A DNA stretch of 22,167 nucleotides. Origin: a virus. Where the stretch lies: positions 1-22,167 of the IMG/VR virus record IMGVR_UViG_3300027773_000206, one strand, 5' to 3'. Position 1 is the first letter of the stretch, and every line of letters starts with the position of its first letter. Positions 1 to 9,081 of this stretch are shown piece by piece. The notes beneath the pieces were generated by a model, which was given only the letters and a program-made list of their open reading frames with translations, made no database searches and was not told the DNA's origin. The position numbers and the translations under genes are program-made.

Positions 1-1329
1 CTAGGATACCCACCTTGAAAACCAGGCCATCACGACTTCAATCGACGGCACACTTGGACTCGTGAGTGAGATCGTGAAACTGGTGGCGCCTGGTTGTAGC
101 ACCGGAAAGATACCGGAGTAGGCCAGCGGCGAGCCGCCATTGAGCACGACCGAGTAGGCCGGTTCCAGGTTGTAGCCCGTCGCGTTGAGTTGGCCGGTCG
201 GGTCGCAGTTGAAGATATTGCTGTCGCCATACACCTGCATGAGACTGGTATCCCCGGTGACCGTAATCGCCCGGTTATCGGTCGTCTCCGTGATCGTGAG
301 GCTCGTCGGGCGGATATCATGCACAATCGGCGTGCCAGCCGGCCAGGAGTTGGTGATCGTCACACTATTGAAGAACACCGAGGTTGTTTGTCCTGCCGAT
401 GCCGCCGTGGAAACCGTCAGGCTCTGCGGCGTTGAGCCAAAGACCCCAAACCCCAGGATAATGGAGTCCCCGACTGAGAGCGCAGTCGGGATGGCGGTAC
501 GCGGCGTAAAGTTGTTGTTCACCCCGCCGGCGGTGTAGCCAGCGCCACCGAGGACCATTGCTTTATAGACCGTCGCGCCACTTGCGTAACTGTAGTGGGG
601 CGTCCAGGAGGAGATCGGGATGTACCCCCCGCCCGTGTTATAGGCGCCGGTCGCGGTCACGTACTCGTACTGCGTCGGGTTGCCCCACCCCACGATAAAG
701 ACATCATTATTGAGGATGGTGCCGCCTGGATTGCTACAGAGCAGTTGCGTCACGCCCGAATTGCTGGGGGTATAGGCGCTGGTGAGCGTCCCCTGCACCG
801 AGGGTGTCTTGAGCGTAACGGTGATCGAAGGATATGTCCAGATGTTGCCCCCACCTGTCACGGAGTAGGTGTAGGTATACGTCGGGCCGGAGCCGCTCAT
901 TTGCTGCACGCCGGTATCATTGGCGGAGACGGAAGATGCCCAGGGATAGGGCTGGAAGGCGGTAAACGTGATCGTACAGACTGCTGTTAAGGGCACATTG
1001 GAGGCCAGGGAAAGTTTCACATCGGTTACCGTCCCGCGCCAGTAGCGCCCGTCGCTATGCAGTGAGAGGGTCACGTTGGGAGTTGCCAGGGCTTGATAGA
1101 GCGTGTCGATATTGCTTTCCAGGTTGCTCCGTGAGGTCCCAAGGATACGCACCTGAATGGGGATCGTGCGTGGCTTGATATCATAGCCCGTGACCGTATT
1201 GCCTTCAAGCCGAGCAATCTTTGCCAGTGCAGGGCTGGCTGTCGGGAAGTCAAAGGGCTTATTCAGGACGAAAAATGATGTCCCGTTGTTGATATTCAAG
1301 CCGTTGAGTAGGTAGGACGTGGCGCTCAC
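1..1329 (-). CDS. Distal tail (Dit-like) protein
   Basis: This 442-residue protein is probably the distal tail protein that forms the hub between the tail tube and the tip. Residues about 1-135 have the pattern of the siphovirus tail component family: a short beta start, then a stretch with RTIPIQVRI followed by helical residues (SNLESNIDTLYQAL) and the motif GRYWRGTVTDVKLS. The rest (about 150-430) is Gly/Thr/Ser-rich beta sequence like the carbohydrate-binding or Ig-like extensions often added to Dit proteins. The start is GTG at 1329 with GAGGG about 6 nt upstream. The stop is the first triplet of the window, so the gene is complete. It lies after the tape measure gene, the normal Dit position, but a GIY-YIG gene on the other strand separates them. 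The family call rests on position and N-terminal pattern; the tail extension is unassigned. Confidence 0.8.
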   Translation of the reverse strand: MSATSYLLNGLNINNGTSFFVLNKPFDFPTASPALAKIARLEGNTVTGYDIKPRTIPIQVRILGTSRSNLESNIDTLYQALATPNVTLSLHSDGRYWRGTVTDVKLSLASNVPLTAVCTITFTAFQPYPWASSVSANDTGVQQMSGSGPTYTYTYSVTGGGNIWTYPSITVTLKTPSVQGTLTSAYTPSNSGVTQLLCSNPGGTILNNDVFIVGWGNPTQYEYVTATGAYNTGGGYIPISSWTPHYSYASGATVYKAMVLGGAGYTAGGVNNNFTPRTAIPTALSVGDSIILGFGVFGSTPQSLTVSTAASAGQTTSVFFNSVTITNSWPAGTPIVHDIRPTSLTITETTDNRAITVTGDTSLMQVYGDSNIFNCDPTGQLNATGYNLEPAYSVVLNGGSPLAYSGIFPVLQPGATSFTISLTSPSVPSIEVVMAWFSRWVS

Positions 1330-1347
1330 TGCTTACCCTCTTTCCAC

Positions 1348-1376
1348 TTTCCGCATCCCTAGAAAGAATATATAAT
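1348..1376 (+). promoter_or_regulatory. Promoter candidate for GIY-YIG gene 1
   Basis: A perfect -10 hexamer TATAAT occupies 1371-1376. The best -35 match at 17-bp spacing is TTTCCG (1348-1353), only 3 of 6 to consensus. The site points towards the GIY-YIG gene on the plus strand, which cannot be reached by the minus-strand virion transcript. Confidence 0.45.
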
Positions 1377-1399
1377 AAAGATTGCATCGTCTAGCCTTG

Positions 1400-1436
1400 G
1401 CCAGCGAAAAGCACGGAAAGTCTTGCCGTGCCTGGC
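1400..1436 (+). promoter_or_regulatory. Leader hairpin of GIY-YIG gene 1
   Basis: GCCAG (1400-1404) pairs with CTGGC (1432-1436), and inside it GCACGG (1411-1416) pairs perfectly with CCGTGC (1426-1431), leaving a one-sided 6-nt bulge. An alternative GTG start (1428) lies in the 3' arm and would be buried by the fold, which is one reason to prefer the ATG at 1482. Confidence 0.45.
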
Positions 1437-1481
1437 GGTGCACGAAGAAACAAGACGGACGAAACGAAAGACGGTTTCGAT

Positions 1482-2396
1482 ATGATGCCTCCATTTCCTC
1501 ATGTCCCTGGCGTCTATGCCATCGTGAACCTCGTAAACTATCATCTTTATGTTGGCAGTTCTCTTGACCTTTACAAGCGCCGCCAAGGACATCTAATTCA
1601 CTTGAGACAGAAGAAACATCATAACCGCCACTTACAGGCCGCCTATGATCTCTATGGTGAAGATGCTTTTGCGTGGTATATTCTTGAGTTTGTCGCTGAC
1701 CATCAGAACTTAGAGGTGCGGGAACAGTTCTATCTCGATACATGGAAACCCACCTACAACCTTTCCCCTACTGCTGGCACTCCACGCGGTGTCAAGCATA
1801 CCGAAGCAACCAAGGAAAAACTTGCTACTGCCAAACGAGGGAAACCTGGAAACCGTCGCGGTATTCCACAATCGAAGGAAGCCCGTGAAAAGATGTCTCG
1901 TGCCGCAAAAAATCGTCCAAGTCCTATGGCCGGGAAAACCCACTCTGACGCTACAAGGCAAAAGATATCACGAACGCTGAAAGCTAATCCACCTCCAACA
2001 ACTCCTAAAAAATTGGCAGCAGTAGCGGCAAATGGACGTGCTCGTAAAGGAAAGAAATTTACTCCTGAGCAAATTGCCAGAATGAGTCTGAGCCGTAAAG
2101 GGAAGGGAACAGGGAAGAGAAAGCCCCATACGGCTGAAGCAAAAAGAAAGATGTCAGAGGCTTTGAAAGGAAGAAAGCCTACTGAGGAAACACGTAAAAA
2201 GCTCAGTATAGCCCATAGCAATCCAAGCGCGGAGACACGTAAGAAGTTGAGCGATGGTACTCGTGCAGTATGGGCACAACGCCATGCTGTTGAACTCGCT
2301 AAACACCTTATCCCTCCATCACCTGACAGCATTGTTCCTGCTCCTCGTGACATTACCTTGAAGTCCTTATGGGATGATATGGATATGTCGTCATGA
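1482..2396 (+). CDS. GIY-YIG homing endonuclease with NUMOD3 repeats (gene 1)
   Basis: A free-standing homing endonuclease of about 304 residues. The catalytic domain covers the first ~95 residues: GVYAIVN followed by YVGS is the GIY-YIG signature, with the expected Arg in the KRRQGHL segment, a Glu in VREQFYLDTW and the PTYN motif. The remainder is a chain of Lys/Arg-rich repeats of the form HTxEAxxKxSxAxKG, matching the nuclease-associated modular domain NUMOD3 that reads DNA. The gene is on the plus strand between the tape measure and distal tail genes, ends 13 bp from the tape measure stop, and looks AT-richer than its neighbours, so it is a late insertion. ATG at 1482 (or 1485) is preferred because the GIY domain begins directly after it; an upstream in-frame GTG at 1428 adds 18 residues of unlikely sequence. 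The ribosome site is weak. Confidence 0.9.
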   Translation: MMPPFPHVPGVYAIVNLVNYHLYVGSSLDLYKRRQGHLIHLRQKKHHNRHLQAAYDLYGEDAFAWYILEFVADHQNLEVREQFYLDTWKPTYNLSPTAGTPRGVKHTEATKEKLATAKRGKPGNRRGIPQSKEAREKMSRAAKNRPSPMAGKTHSDATRQKISRTLKANPPPTTPKKLAAVAANGRARKGKKFTPEQIARMSLSRKGKGTGKRKPHTAEAKRKMSEALKGRKPTEETRKKLSIAHSNPSAETRKKLSDGTRAVWAQRHAVELAKHLIPPSPDSIVPAPRDITLKSLWDDMDMSS

Positions 2397-2409
2397 AACA
2401 TTATGTCAA

Positions 2410-5400
2410 CTACCACCCATTCACGGCGCCCCGTAGGGCGTTCTCTATCGCCAGCCCCAGGTAATAGTTGTTTTGCTGATAGTTTTGTAGCGCCGTCGGC
2501 TGGGCGTTGGGCGCCATCGTAAAGGCGTTGATCGTCGTCGCCTGGTTCTGTGTGCCCCGACTCAGTACCTGGATGAGTTGTTGCATATCCATGTGCAGCG
2601 TATCGAGGCGGTCGGTGACACCACCCTGATCCATCAGTCCGCCGGAAAGCGCACTATTGGGCAAGATGGACGCGCCTGGTGGTACCCACATGGGTTCCGG
2701 GCCTCGCTCACCAACCAGTGCCCAGTGTCCGATTGGGTTGTTGAGGATACCAGAGGCATGACCAGGGACGCTGGTCGTACCAGAACCGCCCGTTTGACTC
2801 TCAGCATCGGCGTTGACCGCCAGCGTATGTCCCGCAGTCCCACCCTTCTTATCTGTCTTTTTCGCCTGTGTCTCAATATTGTTCTCAAAGGTCGCGTTAT
2901 TGGCGGTTTGTTGCGCCTGATTGACGACGCCGATGATGTTGTTCCAATACTGTGTGGTATTCTTGTCTACCGTCTGCATGATCTGGTCGGCGGCGGCACC
3001 TAACCCTTGTAAGTATTGCGTTGCCTGGCTGGTGTAGCCCTGCACCTTGTCTAATCCCTCGGATTTCAGTTGCGACATGGCGTTGTCAATCTGCTGGTTA
3101 TAGCCGACGACAGCACTAACCATTTGCGGGCCGTACTGAGTGTAGAGATTCTGCATGCCTTGATTCATCTGCATGATCCCAAGAATCGATTGATCCTTGA
3201 GGGTGAAGATTTCCGTCTGGATGAGTTGGGACATCCCGTGAACTTGCGCGACGGAATCTGTATTCATACGCTGTGCATCACTCACCCATTCATCGGCGAG
3301 GCGTTTGCCTTTTTCCTCGCTATATGCCCCTAATTGATCGAGATCGTCTTCGATATGCTGCTTCATGTCATCGACTTGTTTCGTTGACATCTGGCTCGTG
3401 TTTTTCAACGCTGACGCATATTTTGCGTAGACCTGTGCTGCTGCATCGGCATTCTTGCTGGCTGTATCGCTCCTGGCTGAATTGATCACGCCCCCGAGCC
3501 ACTGCGCTCCCGTGATGGCAATTGGGAGCAAGGCGAGCGGACCAAGTGCGGCTGAAAGCGCGGCCCCCATTCCTGCTGCTGCCGTTTCAACCGTCGCGGC
3601 GGTGGCTTCTGCTTCGGGCCCAATGGCGGCGATGGAGGCTTCAGCCGAGGTTGCGCCTGCCGCTACATCATCAGCGACAGTGGTCTCCATCGTCGTCCCA
3701 AGAGCTTCAAGGGGTATCTGGGTGAGTTCAGCTTGCGTTGAGATTGCTTGCAGGGAGCCTTCTATCGAAGCGGCGCCTGCGGTGACTTGTGCGGGAACGT
3801 CCTGCGCACAGAGCTGTCCGAGTTCTTCCCAACTCAGCTTAGTGTAACTCAGTTGTTCATCCACGCCTTCCAGCGCAGTTTCCATAGATGCGCCTGCCTC
3901 TTCCGCGTCTCCTGCCATTGCTCGCAGGATGTCTCTATTTTCTTGCAGCGCGGCAATAATCCTGGATTCCGTAGACTCTGCCACGTCTCCGATACCGGCA
4001 ATGGACACTTCGGCTTCAGCGGCACCCGCATCTATCTCCGGGACGACGTTCTCTGACACGGCGGCTCCCATGTCCCTAAATGAGTACTCTGTCGTAGCTA
4101 TTTGTCCATCCAGACCTCGTAATGGCCCATTTATTCCCTCTACCGATGACTTGAGAGCAGGAATATCCCCATTGATGATTTGTCCGATGCCCTTTCCCCA
4201 TTCCTGGAATTTGCCGATCAGTCCCACCACGCCGTTGAACATGTCTCCGATCCAGGAGGAGACACGAATAGCGGTCATGGCAACGAGTGCCCCGGCTAGC
4301 AGATCGACGACCGCTTTATTTTGGAGGAGCCAGCCGGCAACCTCGCCAAGAGTAACAAGAATGGGGCCAAAGACTTCCGCGTAGACGATGCCGATACGGA
4401 CCACGCCCTCAATAAATTTGCCAATCCCCTCAATCAGATTTTTATAGATGTCATAGAGCGCGTTGGTATGCTTCCCGGCGGCATCAACGGTTGGGTTCAT
4501 CACGGCTTGCCACCACTGCCCGAACTGCTCAAAGTCCGGTGCCAGGTCATGGACGACCATCCGAAAGGTATCGACCCACGGCTGGAAGATGGCGGTCAAT
4601 ACCCGCCCAATCGCTTGCCCTGCCGGGACAACAGTCCCCTGTATCCACCCAATCAGGCCGTCGAGATCACGCTTTGCCTCAGCGATCAGTCCACCAAGCA
4701 GCCCGCCAAGCCCGCCGGTGCTGATGTTGAGGCTCGGCATCTTGAAGAAGGAGGTCAGGTCTAACCCCTTGGCAAGAATCGGGCCGAGATCATGCGAGAG
4801 GGTAAGGGTAAGGGCAAGCGCATCCTTTTGCGCGGTCAGGAAGGCCCCGCCAAGATTGGTGGAGATGGTCTCCGCGAAGCTGGCATAGGTCGCCTGTGAG
4901 GTGAGCGGCTTGCCGACGGCATCCAGGAAGGAGAGCGCGTCCCCGCGCGCCGATACATAGGCCGCACCCACCTTGTCACGCACAATCAGCGAGAGGTTGG
5001 TATAGATCGGCCCGCCCGTGTTCAGTACCCAGGTGCTTGTCCGCTCAAGCGCGTCGTAAAATTCGTTTTTGAGGTAGCCGGTGAGTGGTTCCAGCACGCT
5101 CTCAATGGAGCGGATCGCCTCAACCAGTTGGCGTCCAAGCGCCTGCGTCATCCAGACAAGCGGCGCCGTGATGGTGCCAATCGCTGAACTCAAAAGCGAG
5201 ATGCCTCCGCCGATGCCTTGCCCGATCATGACTGCAAACTGCTGGAACTGCGAACTGGCAACGACGGAGAGCAGTCCCATTAAGCCTTCTTTGGCAACAT
5301 CGAAGAGGGGTGCCGTGATGGAACGCCAGGCCATGTTGAGGTTATCGACAAGGGTACTCATCAGGCCATTAAAGGTTTCGGCCTGCTTTGCCATGCCGCC

Positions 5401-6342
5401 GCCATAGAGCTTCTCCATGCCCTTGGTCAGCCAGTTCATGGCATCGGCGGCATCTAGCCCCTTCTTGGTCATCTCTTGCAGAGTGGCAATAGACTTGCCG
5501 GAGCCTTCGGAGAGGATTTTCCAGGCGGGCAGCATGTGCTTACTCATCTCCATCATCTCGACCGAGGTCAGCTTGCCACCGGTCTGGATTTTGTCGAAGA
5601 TTTGCACCACGCTACTCATGTCAGCGGCAGAGCCACCGACCGCCGATATGGAGTCGCCCATTGCCGTGAGATCGGGGATGACTTGCTTCGCGTTGATGCC
5701 GACGGCAATCATCATCTTGGCGTCAGTGGCTAGATCGGGAAACTGAAAGGGGGTCTTGGCCGCAAACTGGTAGAGGGCCTGAAGTTCAGCATTGGCGGCT
5801 TTGGTTGACCCCATCAAGGTCGTGAGACCCACCTGCAACTGCTCATTGGCAGCGTTGGCGCCAAAGAAGACGTTGCCGAGTTGTTGAAAACCCTGGAAGG
5901 CCGCCTGGATGCCAAAGAACTTGAAGCCAAGGTTGGTGATCGAGTTGGCAATATCCCCAAAGCCGCCAAGCATGGATGAACGGGCGGCATCAGAACGCGC
6001 TGGGAGGGTATCAAGCGCTGCCCCCGCGTCATTGACTGAGGAGGTAATTGACTCAATACCGCCTGACGCTTCACCGATCCCTTCCAGTGAGGTCGAGGCC
6101 GCTTCCGCATTGCCTGAGACCGCTTCAAGCGACCCGCCAAGGGACTCAAAGCCTGCGGTGACCGCTTCAGCAAGGTCTTGAATGGAGGAGAGGATACCGT
6201 CGAGTACCGACAGGCCTTCACCAGAGGCCCCAAAGGACGAGACGGCTTCCGTCGCGCTTTCGGCGCTGCCAATGATCTCATCAAAGGAGGCAAGCAGCGA
6301 CTCTGCATCGCCCACGATTTCTACAATAATCGGGTCTGCCAT
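2410..6342 (-). CDS. Tail tape measure protein
   Basis: At 1310 residues this is the longest gene in the window and sets tail length by spanning the lumen during assembly. Residues roughly 160-350 fit the conserved tape measure domain (TIGR02675-like), including FQFPDLATDAKMMIAVG, a TGGKLTSVEMMEMSKHMLP-type stretch and the FNGLMSTLVDNLNMAWRSI-type helix. Before and after it come long alanine-rich helices, hydrophobic segments (for example near residues 660-720) and repeated acidic heptad-like units around 740-920. The C-terminus has GHWALVGERGPEPMWVPPG, a motif frequent at tape measure ends. ATG at 6342 follows GGAGGAGG by about 9 nt. By the usual rule of about 1.5 angstrom per residue, the tail would be near 200 nm. 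It directly follows the frameshifted chaperone genes, as expected. Confidence 0.95.
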   Translation of the reverse strand: MADPIIVEIVGDAESLLASFDEIIGSAESATEAVSSFGASGEGLSVLDGILSSIQDLAEAVTAGFESLGGSLEAVSGNAEAASTSLEGIGEASGGIESITSSVNDAGAALDTLPARSDAARSSMLGGFGDIANSITNLGFKFFGIQAAFQGFQQLGNVFFGANAANEQLQVGLTTLMGSTKAANAELQALYQFAAKTPFQFPDLATDAKMMIAVGINAKQVIPDLTAMGDSISAVGGSAADMSSVVQIFDKIQTGGKLTSVEMMEMSKHMLPAWKILSEGSGKSIATLQEMTKKGLDAADAMNWLTKGMEKLYGGGMAKQAETFNGLMSTLVDNLNMAWRSITAPLFDVAKEGLMGLLSVVASSQFQQFAVMIGQGIGGGISLLSSAIGTITAPLVWMTQALGRQLVEAIRSIESVLEPLTGYLKNEFYDALERTSTWVLNTGGPIYTNLSLIVRDKVGAAYVSARGDALSFLDAVGKPLTSQATYASFAETISTNLGGAFLTAQKDALALTLTLSHDLGPILAKGLDLTSFFKMPSLNISTGGLGGLLGGLIAEAKRDLDGLIGWIQGTVVPAGQAIGRVLTAIFQPWVDTFRMVVHDLAPDFEQFGQWWQAVMNPTVDAAGKHTNALYDIYKNLIEGIGKFIEGVVRIGIVYAEVFGPILVTLGEVAGWLLQNKAVVDLLAGALVAMTAIRVSSWIGDMFNGVVGLIGKFQEWGKGIGQIINGDIPALKSSVEGINGPLRGLDGQIATTEYSFRDMGAAVSENVVPEIDAGAAEAEVSIAGIGDVAESTESRIIAALQENRDILRAMAGDAEEAGASMETALEGVDEQLSYTKLSWEELGQLCAQDVPAQVTAGAASIEGSLQAISTQAELTQIPLEALGTTMETTVADDVAAGATSAEASIAAIGPEAEATAATVETAAAGMGAALSAALGPLALLPIAITGAQWLGGVINSARSDTASKNADAAAQVYAKYASALKNTSQMSTKQVDDMKQHIEDDLDQLGAYSEEKGKRLADEWVSDAQRMNTDSVAQVHGMSQLIQTEIFTLKDQSILGIMQMNQGMQNLYTQYGPQMVSAVVGYNQQIDNAMSQLKSEGLDKVQGYTSQATQYLQGLGAAADQIMQTVDKNTTQYWNNIIGVVNQAQQTANNATFENNIETQAKKTDKKGGTAGHTLAVNADAESQTGGSGTTSVPGHASGILNNPIGHWALVGERGPEPMWVPPGASILPNSALSGGLMDQGGVTDRLDTLHMDMQQLIQVLSRGTQNQATTINAFTMAPNAQPTALQNYQQNNYYLGLAIENALRGAVNGW

Positions 6343-6376
6343 CGCGTGTCTTCCTCCTCCCTACCTACGTCTTGTC

Positions 6377-7260
6377 CTATCGTCGCCCTCGTCCATGTGC
6401 GTCCCACGTCTGGACCGGCTGCAAGGACTGGGCGAACTGCACCTCTTGTATCTGCTGCTGTGCCAAACGCTGGATTTCCGCCTCATCGCGTCCCGCGCGT
6501 TCTTCTGCCAGCATCGCGTTGACTTCCTCTAAGAAGCCGAAGAAGCGTGGGTAGTGCATCCTATCCAGCACTTCAGGGGACGCCCAGGCAAAGTAGCGTC
6601 CTAAGCGTACATACAGGCGGCGTGGGTTGTACGGCACGCGCACCGGTGGCACAGGTTCCCGCTGTCCGTTCTCATCCTCCTGGACGTGGAGTGCTGCCTG
6701 TAACAGTGCGGAGGCTGCCTCCGGGTCGCGGCGTGCGACCTGTCGCGCCTTGCGGAGGGCAGCCTCCGCAATCTCGTCTCCTACGGGCGCCGAACCTACG
6801 CTTTGTTGCCGGTTTTGGACGCCTGCAAGAGTTCGTCGAAAAAAACGGCGTAGAGCTTTCTGAGCTTCGTGAGTCGCAGTCCTACCGCCAGCTTTTCACG
6901 CGGCATAGAGGGCTCGGTGAGTTTCCAGACTTCCCACACCATATCGATCATCCACTCGATGATCTTGGCTTCACTGCGCTCCGGGTCGCGCATCAACTGC
7001 TCGCGGGTCAGGAGCAGTTTATTGTACAGCGCCATCGGCACATAGGTCTCAATGATGTGTGTGCTCTGGCGCAGCGCCTGGCGCGAAATGGGGTTGCCAT
7101 CAGCATCGGTGCCGTCTTCTACCGCGATGTACTCTTCGAGCGTCACTTTGACCGGTTGCGGTGCCGCCTCTTCCAAGTTGATCGACCCAACATCGTCAAA
7201 CCAGGAGAGCGCTTTTGCCGCCTCGTGTTCTTGTGCTTGTGGTGGTGTTGGTGTTGTCAT
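6377..7260 (-). CDS. Tail assembly chaperone, -1 frameshift product (gpGT-like)
   Basis: This is the long form made when a fraction of ribosomes slip back one base while translating the upstream chaperone gene. Reading starts at ATG 7260, follows the first frame to the slippery site T TTT TTC (6844-6838), and then continues in the -1 frame, which is open without a stop down to TGA or equivalent at 6379-6377. The product is about 294 residues: 141 shared with the short form and 153 unique, starting RRTLAGVQNRQQ and ending in a charged, glutamine-rich helix (RLAQQQIQEVQFAQ). The unique part has no convincing start or ribosome site of its own; the possible GTG at 6652 lacks a Shine-Dalgarno. Position just before the tape measure gene and a -1 direction match lambda G/GT and many siphoviruses. 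The fusion is inferred from sequence. Confidence 0.85.
6796..7260 (-). CDS. Tail assembly chaperone, short form (gpG-like)
   Basis: A 154-residue acidic to neutral protein, EEYIAVEDGTDADGNPI in the middle and predominantly helical afterwards (PMALYNKLLLTREQLM, KIIEWMIDMVWEVWKL). It lies between the tail tube and tape measure genes, the fixed place of the lambda gpG class, which coats the tape measure during tube assembly. ATG at 7260 is chosen because a GAGGAAGGAAAG stretch sits upstream at a somewhat long spacing; a TTG 8 codons earlier has no ribosome site. Fourteen codons before its end the frame crosses the slippery run described separately, and the stop TAG is at 6798-6796. Sequence similarity to known gpG proteins is not obvious, so the call depends on context and on the frameshift architecture. 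Confidence 0.85.
   Translation of the reverse strand: MTTPTPPQAQEHEAAKALSWFDDVGSINLEEAAPQPVKVTLEEYIAVEDGTDADGNPISRQALRQSTHIIETYVPMALYNKLLLTREQLMRDPERSEAKIIEWMIDMVWEVWKLTEPSMPREKLAVGLRLTKLRKLYAVFFDELLQASKTGNKA
6838..6844 (-). promoter_or_regulatory. Programmed -1 ribosomal frameshift site (T TTT TTC)
   Basis: In the frame of the short chaperone the codons are GTT TTT TTC GAC. The heptamer T TTT TTC lets both tRNA-Phe molecules re-pair on TTT TTT after slipping back one base, and the next codon becomes CGA in the frame that stays open to 6377. The direction of shift (-1) and the place in the operon both agree with known tail chaperone sites. Confidence 0.85.
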
Positions 7261-7287
7261 AGGTGCGTGTCTTTCCTTCCTCAAGAA

Positions 7288-8544
7288 TTAATAGGAGGTT
7301 GTCTGTGAGTTGGTGACCGTCGTTTGCAAGAGGTAGCTATTCACCCCCTGGTTGCTGACGCTACTCGCACTGAGCGCCTGCACAAAGTGCTTGCCGTCCT
7401 TCTTGGGTGTCGGGAAGCCAATCTTGGAGTATTGCAGGGTCGTGAGCGTGTAGGTCACGCTGTGGAAGCCATCGGCCTGCGTGAAGACGAGCGTCAGGCT
7501 GCCTGGAATGATGGCCTGCGCATCGGTCGCGCCCGCTCCTGGGGTGCTGCCTGCCGCCGTGCCGAAGTAGGTCTGCCCGATCAGCGCCGAGTTCTGGAAG
7601 ACGACGTTGGCCGCGACATCGACGTTGAGGTTACCGAAGATCAGCGCGGCATAGATCAACTGTTCGGTCTGAATGGTCGTATCCAGGTTGTTCTTGCGCG
7701 TGATATCGAAGGACTCCACCGCTAGCGCATCGCCCGTCGTTGCACCGTTGAGTGTCCAGACGCCTTGCGTGTACAGGAACGGGTTATGTGCTTCAAGCGT
7801 GACGGTCGAGGCCGTGGTGCGCACCACGCTCGTGATGCCGACCCAATCCTCTTCATACATGAGCAGCGACCCCGCCTTGCCGCTCACCTTTACCTGGTCG
7901 AGCTTGCAGTCGGTGACGCGCAAGATGAGTCCCGATGTGCCGCCAAGGGAGAACTCCCACGTGAAGTAGTTGCCATCACTCTGGTCGGTGAGAGCATGGC
8001 TCGTACTGGAACGCACGGTTGAACTCGCGGCGTGCGTGAACTTGAGGCCGGTTGAGGGCGTCGTCACCGTGTAGACATAGGGGCCGGTGCCCGTGCCAGG
8101 CGTGGTGACCGCCACCACTTCCTCATTGGCGGTGCCAGGCTCCAGCATCAAGTAGGCGGTGCCTGTGCCGGTGAGTCCGGTATTGGCCGTAAGCGTGAGT
8201 GAGGTTGCCCCCGCCGTATTGGAGGAGCCTGACGTGGTGGTCGCTACACTTGCCGCCGTCACGCTATCGGAACCTGACCCCTGCGCGGCCTGCTCAATAA
8301 ATCCGAGCAAGACCGGGCGCGGGGTATGCGTGATCTTGAACTTGACTTCCTGCTTGTTCTTGATAAATTGTGAGAGCCTGCGGGAACTATCTCCTTCCCA
8401 CACGTCCTCTGCCGTCAAATCAATCTGTATCGTGGTGCCGTCCATCCACCTCGGAAAGACGGTCGGGGCGACAGGACTGCCCTGGGATGACTGTTTGCCT
8501 GATGCGACATAGGCATTATCCGCACGTAAGGGGATGATCGCCAT
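7288..8544 (-). CDS. Major tail tube protein with inserted beta domain
   Basis: A 418-residue protein in the tail tube position, immediately upstream of the chaperone pair. The N-terminal part (MAIIPLRADNAYVASGKQ, then GTTIQIDLTAEDVWEGD) and the C-terminal part (SLTLVFTQADGFHSVTYTL and KIGFPTPKKDGKHFVQAL) look like the two halves of a tube fold. Between them, residues about 95-185 are Thr/Gly/Ser-rich with AGATSLTLTANTGLTGTG and NEEVVAVTTPGTGTGPYVYTV, resembling inserts in other head and tail proteins here; such inserts usually project from the tube surface. ATG at 8544 follows GGAGG by 9-10 nt. The usual size of tube proteins is 150-300 residues, so the extra length is explained by the insert. 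Assignment is from position and pattern rather than a recognised homologue. Confidence 0.75.
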   Translation of the reverse strand: MAIIPLRADNAYVASGKQSSQGSPVAPTVFPRWMDGTTIQIDLTAEDVWEGDSSRRLSQFIKNKQEVKFKITHTPRPVLLGFIEQAAQGSGSDSVTAASVATTTSGSSNTAGATSLTLTANTGLTGTGTAYLMLEPGTANEEVVAVTTPGTGTGPYVYTVTTPSTGLKFTHAASSTVRSSTSHALTDQSDGNYFTWEFSLGGTSGLILRVTDCKLDQVKVSGKAGSLLMYEEDWVGITSVVRTTASTVTLEAHNPFLYTQGVWTLNGATTGDALAVESFDITRKNNLDTTIQTEQLIYAALIFGNLNVDVAANVVFQNSALIGQTYFGTAAGSTPGAGATDAQAIIPGSLTLVFTQADGFHSVTYTLTTLQYSKIGFPTPKKDGKHFVQALSASSVSNQGVNSYLLQTTVTNSQTTSY

Positions 8545-8581
8545 TACTCACTACCTCCACACTTCCACTCCCTCCACCTTC

Positions 8582-9049
8582 TCAGGCTTCAGAGGACTGT
8601 TCTTCACTTTCCTGGACATCCACGGGTGCAGATGCCTCTATTTGCACGTCAGACAATGCTGGCGCGGCATTTTCTACGAACGCCGTGTTCTGCGCCACGT
8701 ATGCAGAGACACCCCCTCTTGGGCTTCCTGGCGCACCAGGAACGATCTCCTGAAAATCAGGCCGTCCTGCACAGAACTGATACCCCACCTGTGCCAGTTC
8801 CGCGTCTCTGAGGCCGGCATGTTCCGGTTTTACGACGCGGCCTGTGCCAAGAAACTGCGTTGGAGCTTCACCGCGTGGGTCGAACAGGTAGGTATCCCCG
8901 CGTATCTCATGCTCCTCCATCATGAGCGTGTCGCCCGTATGGAGCAGGAGTGAGTCGCGCAGGTTGCCCTCGCCATCATAGTACGGCCCGCCATACGAGC
9001 CAAGTTTTAGGGTATGCTCACCGATGTAGCGAGCAGGAATTTTTGCCAT
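8582..9049 (-). CDS. Hypothetical tail-region protein
   Basis: I do not recognise this 155-residue protein. It starts MAKIPARYIGEHTLKLGSYGG, has a compact mixed beta region with MMEEHEIRGDTYLFDPRGE near residue 50, and ends in an acidic tail (VDVQESEEQSSEA) that is likely disordered. The gene lies between the tail terminator candidate and the tail tube protein on the same strand, with about 30 bp on each side, so it is part of the late structural transcript. ATG at 9049 has only a weak purine-rich upstream sequence (AAGGCGG), suggesting modest translation. It could be a small tail or connector accessory protein. Confidence 0.7.
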   Translation of the reverse strand: MAKIPARYIGEHTLKLGSYGGPYYDGEGNLRDSLLLHTGDTLMMEEHEIRGDTYLFDPRGEAPTQFLGTGRVVKPEHAGLRDAELAQVGYQFCAGRPDFQEIVPGAPGSPRGGVSAYVAQNTAFVENAAPALSDVQIEASAPVDVQESEEQSSEA

Positions 9050-9081
9050 ACACTTCTACCGCCTTCTACTCTTTCACTTGT

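Noticed and set aside
3455-3847. Long plus-strand frames opposite the tape measure gene
   Set aside because: They are reverse-strand shadows of alanine-rich codons, without ribosome sites.
6547-7308. 253-codon plus-strand frame
   Set aside because: It is opposite the frameshifted chaperone genes; its openness is a by-product of their two frames and its sequence is Arg/Pro/Gly-rich.
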